The notes beneath the pieces are model-generated. The model worked only from the letters and a program-made list of their open reading frames with translations, did not search any database and had not been told where the DNA came from. Positions 53,066 through 61,475 of a stretch of DNA of 64,000 nt are shown here, piece after piece. The stretch comes from Candidatus Gastranaerophilales bacterium. Its GTDB lineage: Bacteria > Cyanobacteriota > Vampirovibrionia > Gastranaerophilales > Gastranaerophilaceae. The stretch lies in assembly GCA_944326915.1 (NCBI GenBank), contig CALVFT010000001.1:348057-412056 (forward strand), read 5' to 3'. Position 1 is the first letter of the stretch; every line of letters begins with the position of its first letter. The translations under genes were made by a program, and so were the position numbers.

Positions 53066-53143
53066 ATGAAAAACTATAAGTTTTTCATATCTAATAATTT
53101 TATATACGGAAAAGATATTTTTATCTTTATGAAAAATGGCTAA
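53066..53143 (+). CDS. Possible 25-residue peptide with a strong ribosome-binding site
   Basis: GGGGAGGAGG is followed by an ATG and a frame reading MKNYKFFISNNFIYGKDIFI then FMKNG, aromatic and basic. The Shine-Dalgarno is unusually strong for this genome. No clear promoter or terminator on this strand, so it may be chance; a leftward transcript also crosses here. Confidence 0.25.
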   Translation: MKNYKFFISNNFIYGKDIFIFMKNG

Positions 53144-53163
53144 ATATCCTCCAAATGATGTAG

Positions 53164-53194
53164 AAAAAATGCCATCGAATATTTTCAATGGCAT
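53164..53194 (-). terminator. Terminator of prs
   Basis: ATGCCAT (53169-53175) and ATGGCAT (53188-53194) with an inner GAA/TTC pairing; on the minus strand five T follow (A run 53164-53168). Confidence 0.88.
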
Positions 53195-53233
53195 CTAAAG
53201 GTTTTATTATGTATTTTTTTTTTATTTGTCTAT

Positions 53234-54247
53234 TTATTGCACTTGCATTTCTTTTTCAAATCCAAACAATGAACTTACTGATTCATCATCATGAATTCTT
53301 GCTATTGCTGCTCCTAGTAGAGGGGCAACTGATAATTGTTTTACATTTGAAGGCATTTTTTCCATATCAAGTGGAATTGTATTTGTTACAATGCATTCTT
53401 TGATTGGAGCATTAGCAAGTCTTTCTAATGCTGGGCCTGAAAATACAGGGTGTACTGCACAGACATAAACTTCTTTTGCTCCTTCTCTTTTTAAGAGTTT
53501 TGATGCTTCACAAATAGTACCTGCTGTATCGATAATATCATCAAACATAACACATACTTTATCTTTTACTTCTCCAATTACATGGCTTGCAATTGCTTCA
53601 TTATGTTTATCTCTACGTTTGTCTATGATTGCCAATGGACAACCTATTGATTTTGCAAAGTGTCTTGTTCTTTGAACTCCACCTGTATCAGGGCTTACTG
53701 CAACCATATCATCAGGATTCATGTTTAACCCTTTAATGTAGTTAACTAAAATTGATGTTGCGAAAATATGGTCAACAAGAATATTGAAAAATCCTTGTAT
53801 TTGGCCTGTATGTAAATCCATTGCAAGAACTCTATCAGCTCCAGCTGTTGTCAATAAATCTGCAACAAGCTTAGCTGTAATTGCTTCACGTCCTGAAGTT
53901 TTTCTATCTTGTCTTGCATAACCATAATATGGTATTACTGCTGTTATTGTTTTTGCACTAGCTCGTTTGAAAGCATCAATAATTATTAGAAGTTCCATTA
54001 AATTTTCGTTCACAGGATTGCACAAAGGTTGAATGATAAATACATCATCACCTCTTACGCTTTCCTTTACTTGAACATAAATTTCTCCATCTGCAAAGTT
54101 TTTAATTACCATAGGACCTATTGATGTTCCAAGATAATCAGCAATTTCCTGAGCAAGTTTAGTATTTGAACGTCCTGCAAACAATTTGATATCATGTGTT
54201 GGATTGATTGCTCGTTCTAACTGCGGAAATGTAGCTTCTAAAACCAT
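53234..54247 (-). CDS. prs: Ribose-phosphate pyrophosphokinase (PRPP synthetase)
   Basis: Makes PRPP from ribose-5-phosphate and ATP for nucleotides, His and Trp. 337 residues of the class I enzyme: KLFAGRSNTKLAQEIA at the start, PYYGYARQDRK, AMDLHTGQIQGFFN, and the PRPP loop VMFDDIIDTAGTICEA. A slightly long N-terminal extension of about 20 residues precedes the conserved start. No overlap with neighbours; the next gene downstream on this strand is the small stretch above. Confidence 0.96.
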   Translation of the reverse strand: MVLEATFPQLERAINPTHDIKLFAGRSNTKLAQEIADYLGTSIGPMVIKNFADGEIYVQVKESVRGDDVFIIQPLCNPVNENLMELLIIIDAFKRASAKTITAVIPYYGYARQDRKTSGREAITAKLVADLLTTAGADRVLAMDLHTGQIQGFFNILVDHIFATSILVNYIKGLNMNPDDMVAVSPDTGGVQRTRHFAKSIGCPLAIIDKRRDKHNEAIASHVIGEVKDKVCVMFDDIIDTAGTICEASKLLKREGAKEVYVCAVHPVFSGPALERLANAPIKECIVTNTIPLDMEKMPSNVKQLSVAPLLGAAIARIHDDESVSSLFGFEKEMQVQ

Positions 54248-54340
54248 TATTTAAAATCCTTTCTTTTCTTTCAGCGCATGAATTATTATAGTCTTGATTA
54301 GCTATAACCTCAACATTTCTTTAAGTAATATTACTAAAAA

Positions 54341-55519
54341 CTAGATTTTAGATTTGTGTACTGCTTTTAGTAAACCTCTTTGATATAAAGCATCAAGAAT
54401 TCTGAAGTTTAATAGGTTTCTGAAATCACCCATTGCTGGTGTGAATGCTGACATACTACTTTTATTTCCTTTTAATGCTTTTACTTTTTCTTTTACTTTT
54501 TTCATATCATGAATAAGTCCTGTTTTAAATTTATCAGGTTGGTATATTGTCCAAGTTTCATGAGGGTAATATGTAGATCTGCATTCGTTTGTATTTTGGT
54601 TAATAAGCATTTCACGGAACATATTGTAGTCCATGTTATAAAATTCTTGTTTAATATCTTTTGCATAAGGTCTTAATTTTTCAGGCATGTAAACTTGTGG
54701 AGTTGGAATGTATTCTGCATAAGGGTCTAATTCTTCCATATAGTCTAAAGAACCTATGCCAACTATTTGGATTGATTTTGCAAACTTATCTAATATTCCT
54801 AAATCATCTGCATATTTTGATAAAACTTCTAAGAATGATGTGCAGCCTTTGCCTGAACAAATATAGTCGGTAATAACAGTTTTTTTACCTGTTTTTTCCA
54901 TAGTATCTACAATTGTTTGAGGATCTGCTTTAATTCGTTTCAAGTATTTTCTATATGCAATTTCTTCTTTTTCTGTAGGAGCTATGCTGTCTAATCTTCT
55001 TATGCCAAGATTTGAATCAGGTCTATACCAATTTTTTGAAAATGCAACAAATTTATAATCATCAATACCGTCTTTCATCCAAAGAGCAGCATTTAAAAAC
55101 CATTTTGGACTACGACCAAGACAAATTATTGGTTGATCTTTGTATTTTGTATAAATTTTTGATGTTTTAATAAATTCATCCATTGTGGCTTCACTTTTTA
55201 ATGGTAAATAGTCCATTTTCTTATCAACAAGTTCTTGTTTATCTACTTGCTTATCAAAAGTTTGGTATATTTTTCTATTTCTTCTTTTTGTTGTAGGTGT
55301 CATTGCCATGTATTCTTCATAGCCAATGTTAGTTACTGTTCTGTTCGGATCAATAAATTCACCGAAGTGAATATTTGCATTGTAGTTGAAATTGCTTGGA
55401 ACTTTTGCAAAATTTCTTACTTGAGGATATTGGTTTTGTTGTACATCCTGTTTTTTTACTTGTTGTAATTGATAATGTGGGGTAGTAAAATTTTGTGCTG
55501 CAATTCTTGAAATATGCAT
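54341..55519 (-). CDS. Hypothetical protein with the N-terminal F-G tag, possibly phosphoribosyltransferase-like
   Basis: 392 residues. The Gln/Asn/Pro-rich N-terminus MHISRIAAQNFTTPHYQLQQ runs to ANIHFGE (48-54), the tag. The body has PIICLGRSPKWFLNAALWM, FVAFSKNW and, near residue 210, TVITDYICSGKGCTSFLEVL, a strand-loop-helix that recalls the PRPP loop of type I phosphoribosyltransferases. That likeness is inference, although it lies beside prs. No signal peptide or membrane segment. It is 93 bases upstream of prs. Confidence 0.65.
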   Translation of the reverse strand: MHISRIAAQNFTTPHYQLQQVKKQDVQQNQYPQVRNFAKVPSNFNYNANIHFGEFIDPNRTVTNIGYEEYMAMTPTTKRRNRKIYQTFDKQVDKQELVDKKMDYLPLKSEATMDEFIKTSKIYTKYKDQPIICLGRSPKWFLNAALWMKDGIDDYKFVAFSKNWYRPDSNLGIRRLDSIAPTEKEEIAYRKYLKRIKADPQTIVDTMEKTGKKTVITDYICSGKGCTSFLEVLSKYADDLGILDKFAKSIQIVGIGSLDYMEELDPYAEYIPTPQVYMPEKLRPYAKDIKQEFYNMDYNMFREMLINQNTNECRSTYYPHETWTIYQPDKFKTGLIHDMKKVKEKVKALKGNKSSMSAFTPAMGDFRNLLNFRILDALYQRGLLKAVHKSKI

Positions 55520-55734
55520 GATTTCTCCTTTTTGTTTCTATATGTGTGTTAATAAATAGCGTAAATATTTTTTTTGCTATTTGGAGTTAAAAAATATAAT
55601 AAATTTTAATTTTTGTAACATGTATTTTGATTTATAATAGTTTGGAGTAGAAGATTTGAGTAAAATTTGTAGGAATGATATATAATCGTTTATACAAATT
55701 GAGTAGGTATAGTGAAGTATAAAGGAATAGAAAA

Positions 55735-56046
55735 ATGAAAAATATAGAAGTAAAAAATATAAATGGAGAAGACAACATATTGTTTATTCCAGAAGGTGTT
55801 TGTTGTCAGCAAATGTTTTTAAAAGTAAAAGATGATATTATTCAGGATGCTAAATTTTTTGGCGGATGCAACGGTAATTTACAGGGAATTTGTCATTTGA
55901 TTATCGGGCATAATGTTGATGAAATTTCTCAAAAACTAAATGGAATATGTTGTGGAGCAAAACAAACAAGCTGTCCGGATCAGCTTTCAAAATGTATTGA
56001 AGCATACAAAGATGTCAAAACAAATACCTTAGCTGAGACAAAATAA
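55735..56046 (+). CDS. TSCPD-domain protein (TIGR03905-like)
   Basis: 103 residues with the TSCPD motif (AKQTSCPDQLS) that names the domain, plus GVCCQQM, FFGGCNGNLQGI and GICCGA: seven conserved cysteines in the pattern of the small four-Cys TSCPD family. The domain is also found at the C-terminus of B12-dependent ribonucleotide reductases and in the DUF of this family; standalone function is unknown, probably metal or redox. AAAGGA lies 8 nt before the ATG. Confidence 0.88.
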   Translation: MKNIEVKNINGEDNILFIPEGVCCQQMFLKVKDDIIQDAKFFGGCNGNLQGICHLIIGHNVDEISQKLNGICCGAKQTSCPDQLSKCIEAYKDVKTNTLAETK

Positions 56047-56066
56047 AAATATAAATATTGTAAGAA

Positions 56067-56100
56067 AAAAAGACTTTAGTTAATTAACTAAAGTCTTTTT
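56067..56100. terminator. Perfect palindromic bidirectional terminator
   Basis: A 34-bp perfect palindrome (AAAAAGACTTTAGTTAA and its inverse) between the TSCPD gene and the convergent QueD-like gene, ending in five T on both strands. Confidence 0.93.
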
Positions 56101-56107
56101 GCTATTT

Positions 56108-56674
56108 CTAATTTTTTCTGTAACCACATTTAGGGCAGACACCATCTGTGTTTAGTGATATTCCGCATAATGGGCAGCGATCTAGAGTTTTATTTACTGT
56201 GTATTCTTCACTAGCTGCATTAACACCACTTGTGAATGTGATTTTTGAAATATTCAATTTATCTTTTAATAAATCATAGACAATTTTAATCATTCCTTCT
56301 ACTGTCATTGTCTCTTTTGTAACAACAAGTCTGCAATCAGGGTAAGCTGTTGCAAGTTCTGTTTTAAAAGCTTCACCTTTCATTGTATTTTGTGGAGCCC
56401 CGTTTTTAATTCCTTGCTTTTCATAAACCTCTAAAATAGCAGGTAAAAGAGGATCATCTTCTCTTAAAATTGTTGCATGGTCAAAATTCTTAAGAACTTC
56501 CCAAGCTGTTTTTTGAATTTCGTTACAAGGGAATACCATATTTACCCCCATATTAACGCTATCTTCAACTTCAATAGTTAAAACTCCTGTGTGTCCATGT
56601 AAATACTGTGCTTCGCCTTTGAAGCCATAGAATCTGTGTGCATACTGCAAGTCAAAAGTGGTAATTGATTTCAT
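56108..56674 (-). CDS. 6-pyruvoyl-tetrahydropterin synthase/QueD-like protein with C-terminal zinc ribbon
   Basis: 188 residues. The T-fold domain (about 1-155) has AHRFYGF, YLHGHTG for the zinc-binding HxH, and the Glu in SGVNAASEEY. The family covers QueD of queuosine synthesis and pterin synthases. A C-terminal RCPLCGISLNTDGVCPKCGY is a Cys4 zinc ribbon, an addition not seen in typical QueD. The usual catalytic Cys of QueD is not evident, so the exact reaction is open. No other queuosine gene is adjacent. Confidence 0.78.
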   Translation of the reverse strand: MKSITTFDLQYAHRFYGFKGEAQYLHGHTGVLTIEVEDSVNMGVNMVFPCNEIQKTAWEVLKNFDHATILREDDPLLPAILEVYEKQGIKNGAPQNTMKGEAFKTELATAYPDCRLVVTKETMTVEGMIKIVYDLLKDKLNISKITFTSGVNAASEEYTVNKTLDRCPLCGISLNTDGVCPKCGYRKN

Positions 56675-56700
56675 AATTTTTCTCCTTTTTTTTAACCATT

Positions 56701-59079
56701 TTATATAAATAAATTAGAATTTGCATTACTGCTTTCGGCTATATATTTCGCAACGCCTGCGATTTCTACACCATCAATAAGTTCTTCTTTTTGGATTCCC
56801 ATTACATCCATGCTCATCTGACAGGCAATAAATTTAACCCCATTAGCTTGAGCTTGAGTCATTAGTTCTTTTAGAGTTGAAATGTTTTTATTTTTCATAA
56901 CCCATTTCATCATCTTAGAGCCTACTCCCCCCATATTCATCTTAGAAAGAGTTAATTTATCCGCACCTTTTGGCATCATAAATCCAAACATCTTATCTAT
57001 TAATGATTTTTTGACAGTTACATTATCTTTTCTCAAGATATTTAGTCCCCAAAAGGTAAAAAATAATGTAACATCATGTCCGCTAGCTTTTGCACCATTC
57101 GCGATAATGAATGCAGCTAGAGCTTTGTCCAAGTCGTTTGAAAAAACGACTATTGTTTGACCGTTTTTGGCTGGGATTTGAATATTTTGGTTTTGCGCAA
57201 GTGTTTGACCTTTTTGAATTGTTGCTACAATTTTTTTATCTTTGTTATCTAAATTAAGCAAAGTGTTATTTGTAGAGTTACACCAAGCCTCAACATCTGC
57301 GTAAAACCCTTTGTCTGTTGATGAGATTTCTAAAACTTCGCCTTCTTGAATATTTGAAATATTTTCTGCTAATTTCATAATCGGTCCAGGACAAGATAAT
57401 CCGCAAGCATCAACTTTCAAAACATTTTCACTTGATTTTACAAGAGCCTGTGTACTAATCTTTTTTGTAACTTTGCTCTCTTTATCTCTTTGTATTTCTT
57501 TATAAAGCTTCATGCCTGCCATCAATGAATACACGTTATTAAATCCTTTTGGGATTAAAATTCTTGATGCAAGGTAACTTGTGTACCCAGAATCACAGAC
57601 TAAAATAACTTTCTTATCAGTCGGGATTTCTCCTGTTCTTTCTCTTAATTGAGCAAGCGGAATATTTACAGCTCCGTCAATAGTTTTTGTATTATAACTT
57701 TCAGGAATTCTTACATCAACAACAAAAGAGCATTCAATATCTTCGTAATAAGCAGGTTTTACAAAACCTCTTAAAACGTTATCAGCACACATTCCTAAAA
57801 TATTCACAGGATCTTTTGCAGATGAATAAGGCGGAGCATAGCATAATTCACTATCTAATAAATCTTGAACATTACCACCATTTCGCATTACAGAAGATAT
57901 TACATCAATCCTTTTTTCGACACCTTCTTGTCCTACTGCCTGTGCACCAAGAATTTTCCCCTCGTTATTGAATAACAACTTGTAAAAAGTAGATGTTGCA
58001 TCAGGATAATAACCAGCATGAGAATTTCCAAAAATCAGAATTTTCCAATAAGGAATTCCCTCCCTTTTTAAAAGTTTTTCATTATAACCTACAGCAGCTA
58101 CTGTATAATCAAAAACTTTCAAAACAGATGTTCCCTGAGATTTTTTATATGAAGAATTTATCCCGTAAATATTATCTGCAATAATCCTTCCTTGTCTGTT
58201 TGCAGGTCCTGCCAATGGAATAAGTACATCTTCCTCAGTCACAAAGCTTTTGACTTCAACACTGTCACCACCTGCAAAAATATCAGGATCGGATGTCTGC
58301 ATATAATCATTTACTTTAATTCCTCGATTTACTTCTAATCCGGCATTCTGAGCTAAAGATATTTCAGGTCTTACTCCGATTGATAAAATTACGATATCAG
58401 AAGAAATTTTTCTGCCAGATGTTAATTCGACTTCATTTTCGCTAAAACTTTTAACCCCATATGACAAAATTAATTCCACACCATTCGCTCTCATCTCATT
58501 CTGAGCAAAACATGCAACTTCATAGTCAACAGGAGCTAAAATTTGATCTGATAACTCAACAAGTTTTGTGTCAATTCCAAGGTGAGCGAGATTTTCAGCC
58601 ATTTCAACTCCGATAAAGCCTCCACCAATAACCACTGCATTTTTAACATCATTTTTAGCAATGTAATCCTTTATTTTATCAGCATCAGCTAATGTTCTGA
58701 CAGTGAAAATGTTTTTATTATCAATCCCCTCTAAGTTCGGTATTATAGGATTTGCACCTTGAGCTAAAACTAATTTGTCATAATAATATTTTTCATTATT
58801 ATGAGTAAGCACATATTTTTCATCTCTATTAATTTCAACAACTTCGCAGTTCAATTGAACATCAATATTAAACATATTTTTAAAACGTTCTGGATTTGAT
58901 ACAAGAATTTTTTCTCTATCCGCAATTACATCTGAACAATAATAAGGAAGTCCGCAATTTGCTATTGAAACCTCATTGGTGCGTTCCAAAATAGTAATTT
59001 CACAATTTTCATCTAATCTTCTTAATCTTGTTGCGCAGCTTGCTCCACATGCTCCGCCGCCTATTATGATTACTTTCAT
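56701..59079 (-). CDS. CoA-disulfide reductase fused to rhodanese, TusA and DsrE-like domains
   Basis: 792 residues, four modules. Residues 1-440 are a CoA-disulfide reductase/NADH oxidase with the FAD motif IIGGGACGAS and active C42 (SIANCGLPYY). A rhodanese module (about 450-540) has VCDSGYTS, a TusA module (about 555-630) has ACGLSCPGP, and the DsrE-like end (about 640-792) has FSNDLDKALAAFIIANGAKA. The chain probably handles persulfide sulfur and protects the CoA pool. AAAGAGGG precedes the ATG at 59079. A 13-bp operator lies upstream, shared with the divergent ArsR-family gene. Confidence 0.92.
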   Translation of the reverse strand: MKVIIIGGGACGASCATRLRRLDENCEITILERTNEVSIANCGLPYYCSDVIADREKILVSNPERFKNMFNIDVQLNCEVVEINRDEKYVLTHNNEKYYYDKLVLAQGANPIIPNLEGIDNKNIFTVRTLADADKIKDYIAKNDVKNAVVIGGGFIGVEMAENLAHLGIDTKLVELSDQILAPVDYEVACFAQNEMRANGVELILSYGVKSFSENEVELTSGRKISSDIVILSIGVRPEISLAQNAGLEVNRGIKVNDYMQTSDPDIFAGGDSVEVKSFVTEEDVLIPLAGPANRQGRIIADNIYGINSSYKKSQGTSVLKVFDYTVAAVGYNEKLLKREGIPYWKILIFGNSHAGYYPDATSTFYKLLFNNEGKILGAQAVGQEGVEKRIDVISSVMRNGGNVQDLLDSELCYAPPYSSAKDPVNILGMCADNVLRGFVKPAYYEDIECSFVVDVRIPESYNTKTIDGAVNIPLAQLRERTGEIPTDKKVILVCDSGYTSYLASRILIPKGFNNVYSLMAGMKLYKEIQRDKESKVTKKISTQALVKSSENVLKVDACGLSCPGPIMKLAENISNIQEGEVLEISSTDKGFYADVEAWCNSTNNTLLNLDNKDKKIVATIQKGQTLAQNQNIQIPAKNGQTIVVFSNDLDKALAAFIIANGAKASGHDVTLFFTFWGLNILRKDNVTVKKSLIDKMFGFMMPKGADKLTLSKMNMGGVGSKMMKWVMKNKNISTLKELMTQAQANGVKFIACQMSMDVMGIQKEELIDGVEIAGVAKYIAESSNANSNLFI

Positions 59080-59101
59080 TAAACCCTCTTTCAATTTTAG
59101 C

Positions 59102-59114
59102 ATATTCGCATATT
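59102..59114. promoter_or_regulatory. Operator copy 1, in front of the CoA-disulfide reductase gene
   Basis: ATATTCGCATATT, identical to the copy at 59167-59179, 65 bp away. It sits 23 bases upstream of the reductase ATG. Likely bound by the adjacent ArsR-family protein. Confidence 0.7.
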
Positions 59115-59160
59115 CATATATTTATATTATCAGATTATTTACCATTCGTCAATAGGTTAT

Positions 59161-59189
59161 TTGACAATATTCGCATATTGTAATATTCT
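59161..59189 (+). promoter_or_regulatory. Promoter and operator copy 2 of the ArsR-family gene
   Basis: TTGACA (59161-59166), 17 bp, TATTCT (59184-59189), ending 6 nt before the ATG at 59196, so also leaderless. Operator copy 2, ATATTCGCATATT (59167-59179), fills the spacer, ideal for autorepression. Confidence 0.75.
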
Positions 59190-59195
59190 TATAAT

Positions 59196-59474
59196 ATGAA
59201 AGAACAAAATGTAAATATAGATGAATATACTGCAATTTTTAAAGCACTAGCTCATCCGACAAGATTGACTATTGCATATAATTTGATGTTACTGCCAGAA
59301 TGCAATGTGAGTAAAATGTGTGAATGTTTGCAGATTCCTCAACCGACAGTTTCACAGCACTTATCTATTTTAAAAAATGCGAATGTAATTTCAGGTCACC
59401 GTCATGCAAATCAAATATGTTATAAGGTTGAAAATCCAAAAGTAATAAAAATATTAAAACAACTTGAACAATAA
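59196..59474 (+). CDS. ArsR/SmtB-family transcriptional regulator
   Basis: 92-residue winged-helix repressor. FKALAHPTRLTIAYNLM is the family start, and PQPTVSQHLSILKNANVISG the DNA-reading helix. Cysteines at 36, 42 and 44 (ECNVSKMCECLQ) sit where ArsR/SmtB proteins have the metal or thiol site of helix 3. Since its divergent partner is a sulfur-handling reductase, sulfide/persulfide sensing (BigR/SqrR-like) is more likely than arsenic, but this is inference. Leaderless and probably autoregulated. Confidence 0.9.
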   Translation: MKEQNVNIDEYTAIFKALAHPTRLTIAYNLMLLPECNVSKMCECLQIPQPTVSQHLSILKNANVISGHRHANQICYKVENPKVIKILKQLEQ

Positions 59475-59511
59475 ACTAAATTGTTAGTGAAATATAAATT
59501 TATTGTCTATT

Positions 59512-59829
59512 CTAATGTGCAATTTTTAACAAAATGACCCCAGATACGATAAAAATAACACCTAATGCTCTCATTAAACTAAGAGAATCATTAAATACTA
59601 ATACTCCTATCAAAAAAGTACATGCAGCTCCAATTCCAGTCCACACTGCATAAGCAGTCCCAACAGGAATAGTTTTTTGAGCAAGAAACAAGAAAACACC
59701 ACTTAGTGTCATTGCAATGATTGCAACAATTATCCATAAAAATTTGTAATTCCCTAAAGAAGCCATTTTTAATCCAAAAGGCCAGCCAACTTCAAATATA
59801 GCAGCTATTAACAAATATATCCAACTCAT
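59512..59829 (-). CDS. SMR-family exporter, SugE/Gdx-like
   Basis: 105 residues, four membrane helices. MSWIYLLIAAIFEVGWPFGL holds the essential Glu in helix 1, and VGTAYAVWTGIGAACTFLIG the family helix 3. The MSWIxLxIA..EVxW start points to the SugE/Gdx subgroup, which exports guanidinium and quaternary ammonium. In-frame starts at 59859 and 59835 are possible, but TATAAT ends 6 nt before the ATG at 59829, supporting a leaderless start there. Confidence 0.88.
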   Translation of the reverse strand: MSWIYLLIAAIFEVGWPFGLKMASLGNYKFLWIIVAIIAMTLSGVFLFLAQKTIPVGTAYAVWTGIGAACTFLIGVLVFNDSLSLMRALGVIFIVSGVILLKIAH

Positions 59830-60024
59830 AGTCATATTATATAACAAAAATTTTATCAAAAATCTTATAAGAAAAAGAACATAATGTCGTCAAATTAAAA
59901 TATTAGCCCAAAAACAAATTTAAAAATTAGTATTAAGGCAACATTATATACTATAACTATACAGTTATTTTAAAAAGCTTAAAAGCTACAATTATCTACG
60001 ATGTTTAAACACATAAAATGGTTT

Positions 60025-60435
60025 TTAAAATTTGCTAGCTATTTTTATTAAAGTTCTTTTGAGTGTTTTTTGTATTGGTTTTACGTAAGTTAGTACAATA
60101 CTTTCATCATTAATCAAAAGCTTTCTTGCTTTTCCTGTTTTTGGATAAAGCTTATTGAAAGTTTCTCTGTAATTAATATCTGCTTTTTGGACTGCTGTTG
60201 AAGATTCATATAGGTCACATAAATTTCTTTTGAAAAAATCAGGATAATTGTTGGTTCGGTATTTTTTTCTTGCTAGTAAGGCTACAGTTGGTTTATTTTT
60301 GCAGTCAACTAAATGATTAATTGCTTGATCACAATCAGAAATGTCAGGGCTAAACCTAGTATCTAGATTTGCATTATTCCAATATGCATTGTTTCTAATA
60401 TTTTCGTACTTGCATCCACCTAAAATAGTTTCCAT
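60025..60435 (-). CDS. Hypothetical protein
   Basis: 136 residues, no family known to me. Cysteines near the start (METILGGCKYENI), a middle that reads DISDCDQAINHLVDCKN, and a basic C-terminus (KTLKRTLIKIASKF) with possible amphipathic helix. No signal peptide. Divergent from the next gene; nothing nearby explains it. Confidence 0.6.
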   Translation of the reverse strand: METILGGCKYENIRNNAYWNNANLDTRFSPDISDCDQAINHLVDCKNKPTVALLARKKYRTNNYPDFFKRNLCDLYESSTAVQKADINYRETFNKLYPKTGKARKLLINDESIVLTYVKPIQKTLKRTLIKIASKF

Positions 60436-60574
60436 TTTATACTCCTTTTTTAATATTTATTACAGACAAAAATCTGTGAAAAATATTTTTTGCTACTTTG
60501 TCATGAGTATATTTTAAGAGTTGATAGCAAAAAAAAATTTTTCATGTTTTTGTATTCGTACCAATGAGGAACTA

Positions 60575-61345
60575 ATGAAAATAAAATTAAATAAAGAAAA
60601 TATTATAAATCCTATAAAAACTAATGCAAAAAGCAAGAAGGTAAAAGTACAAAAGTTATTTTTTGATGAAAAAGAAATTAAAAACTCTAAAAATGCTTTT
60701 GATTTATTTGAAAAAAAAGTTACAAAAATTGTATCTAACAATAATGACGTAGATGCTAATTCTTTTTCAGGTGAACTAAAGTGTTTTTTAAATAAATATA
60801 CCGATTCTAATGAAACAAATAAAATGAATAACAAGTTTGTAGCATTTGCTGAAAGACTTGTTTCTTTGGGAAAAGATAGTTTGGCTGGTATAATATATAG
60901 TTTTTTGATTAAAGCTAATAGTAACAATCCTGCGTTGGTAGAACGTTTTGCAATAAATGGTTTGGCCATTGCAAAAAGATTTAATGACCCTGTACATATA
61001 ATGGCAAGATGTGAAAATTTAAGAAGAATTTACTCTGTAGCTGAACCGCAAAGTGAAAAATTGTTGAAAGTTTTATATGAAGAAAAAAGAGCATTAAATG
61101 ATATTTCAAAAAATTATCAGAAGGTTCAAAATAGATTTCAAACCGTAACAAGTGAAATGAAGCCTATTGAAAATTATCAAATTATGCTTAGTGCAATAAA
61201 AATACAAATTACTAAGATTATAAAAAAATCAAACCCAAATGAAGCTATAAAGGAATTAAAAGAGGCAAAGGTATTGCTTGGTAAAGATAAAAATGGAGAA
61301 TTATTACAAGAAATTGAAAAATTACTATCTGAAATGAGTATATAA
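60575..61345 (+). CDS. Hypothetical helical protein
   Basis: 256 residues, unrecognised. Lys-rich start, then helices with TPR-like spacing (ERLVSLGKDSLAGIIYSFL, FAINGLAIAKRFNDPVHIMA) and a C-terminal helical part (EAIKELKEAKVLLGKDKNG). A TPR-like scaffold is the best guess. GAGG lies 5 nt before the ATG at 60575, which is chosen over the upstream in-frame start. Confidence 0.65.
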   Translation: MKIKLNKENIINPIKTNAKSKKVKVQKLFFDEKEIKNSKNAFDLFEKKVTKIVSNNNDVDANSFSGELKCFLNKYTDSNETNKMNNKFVAFAERLVSLGKDSLAGIIYSFLIKANSNNPALVERFAINGLAIAKRFNDPVHIMARCENLRRIYSVAEPQSEKLLKVLYEEKRALNDISKNYQKVQNRFQTVTSEMKPIENYQIMLSAIKIQITKIIKKSNPNEAIKELKEAKVLLGKDKNGELLQEIEKLLSEMSI

Positions 61346-61413
61346 ACATTGATTTTTAATTATTTCAAACATTTAATTTTTTTGTAACAAAAAAAACAAT
61401 TAAAACTTAAAAT

Positions 61414-61443
61414 TTGATTTATTCAACATAATTGTTGTATACT
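61414..61443 (+). promoter_or_regulatory. Promoter of the DUF2229 gene cluster
   Basis: TTGATT (61414-61419), 18 bp, TATACT (61438-61443). It lies 32 bases before the ATG at 61476. Confidence 0.6.
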
Positions 61444-61475
61444 CATCTTGAAATAATTAATTAAACAAAAACAAT

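Noticed and set aside
60514..60969. Minus-strand 151-codon frame opposite the 60575 gene
   Set aside because: Overlaps the helical hypothetical gene, which has a proper GAGG-ATG start; the antisense frame has none.
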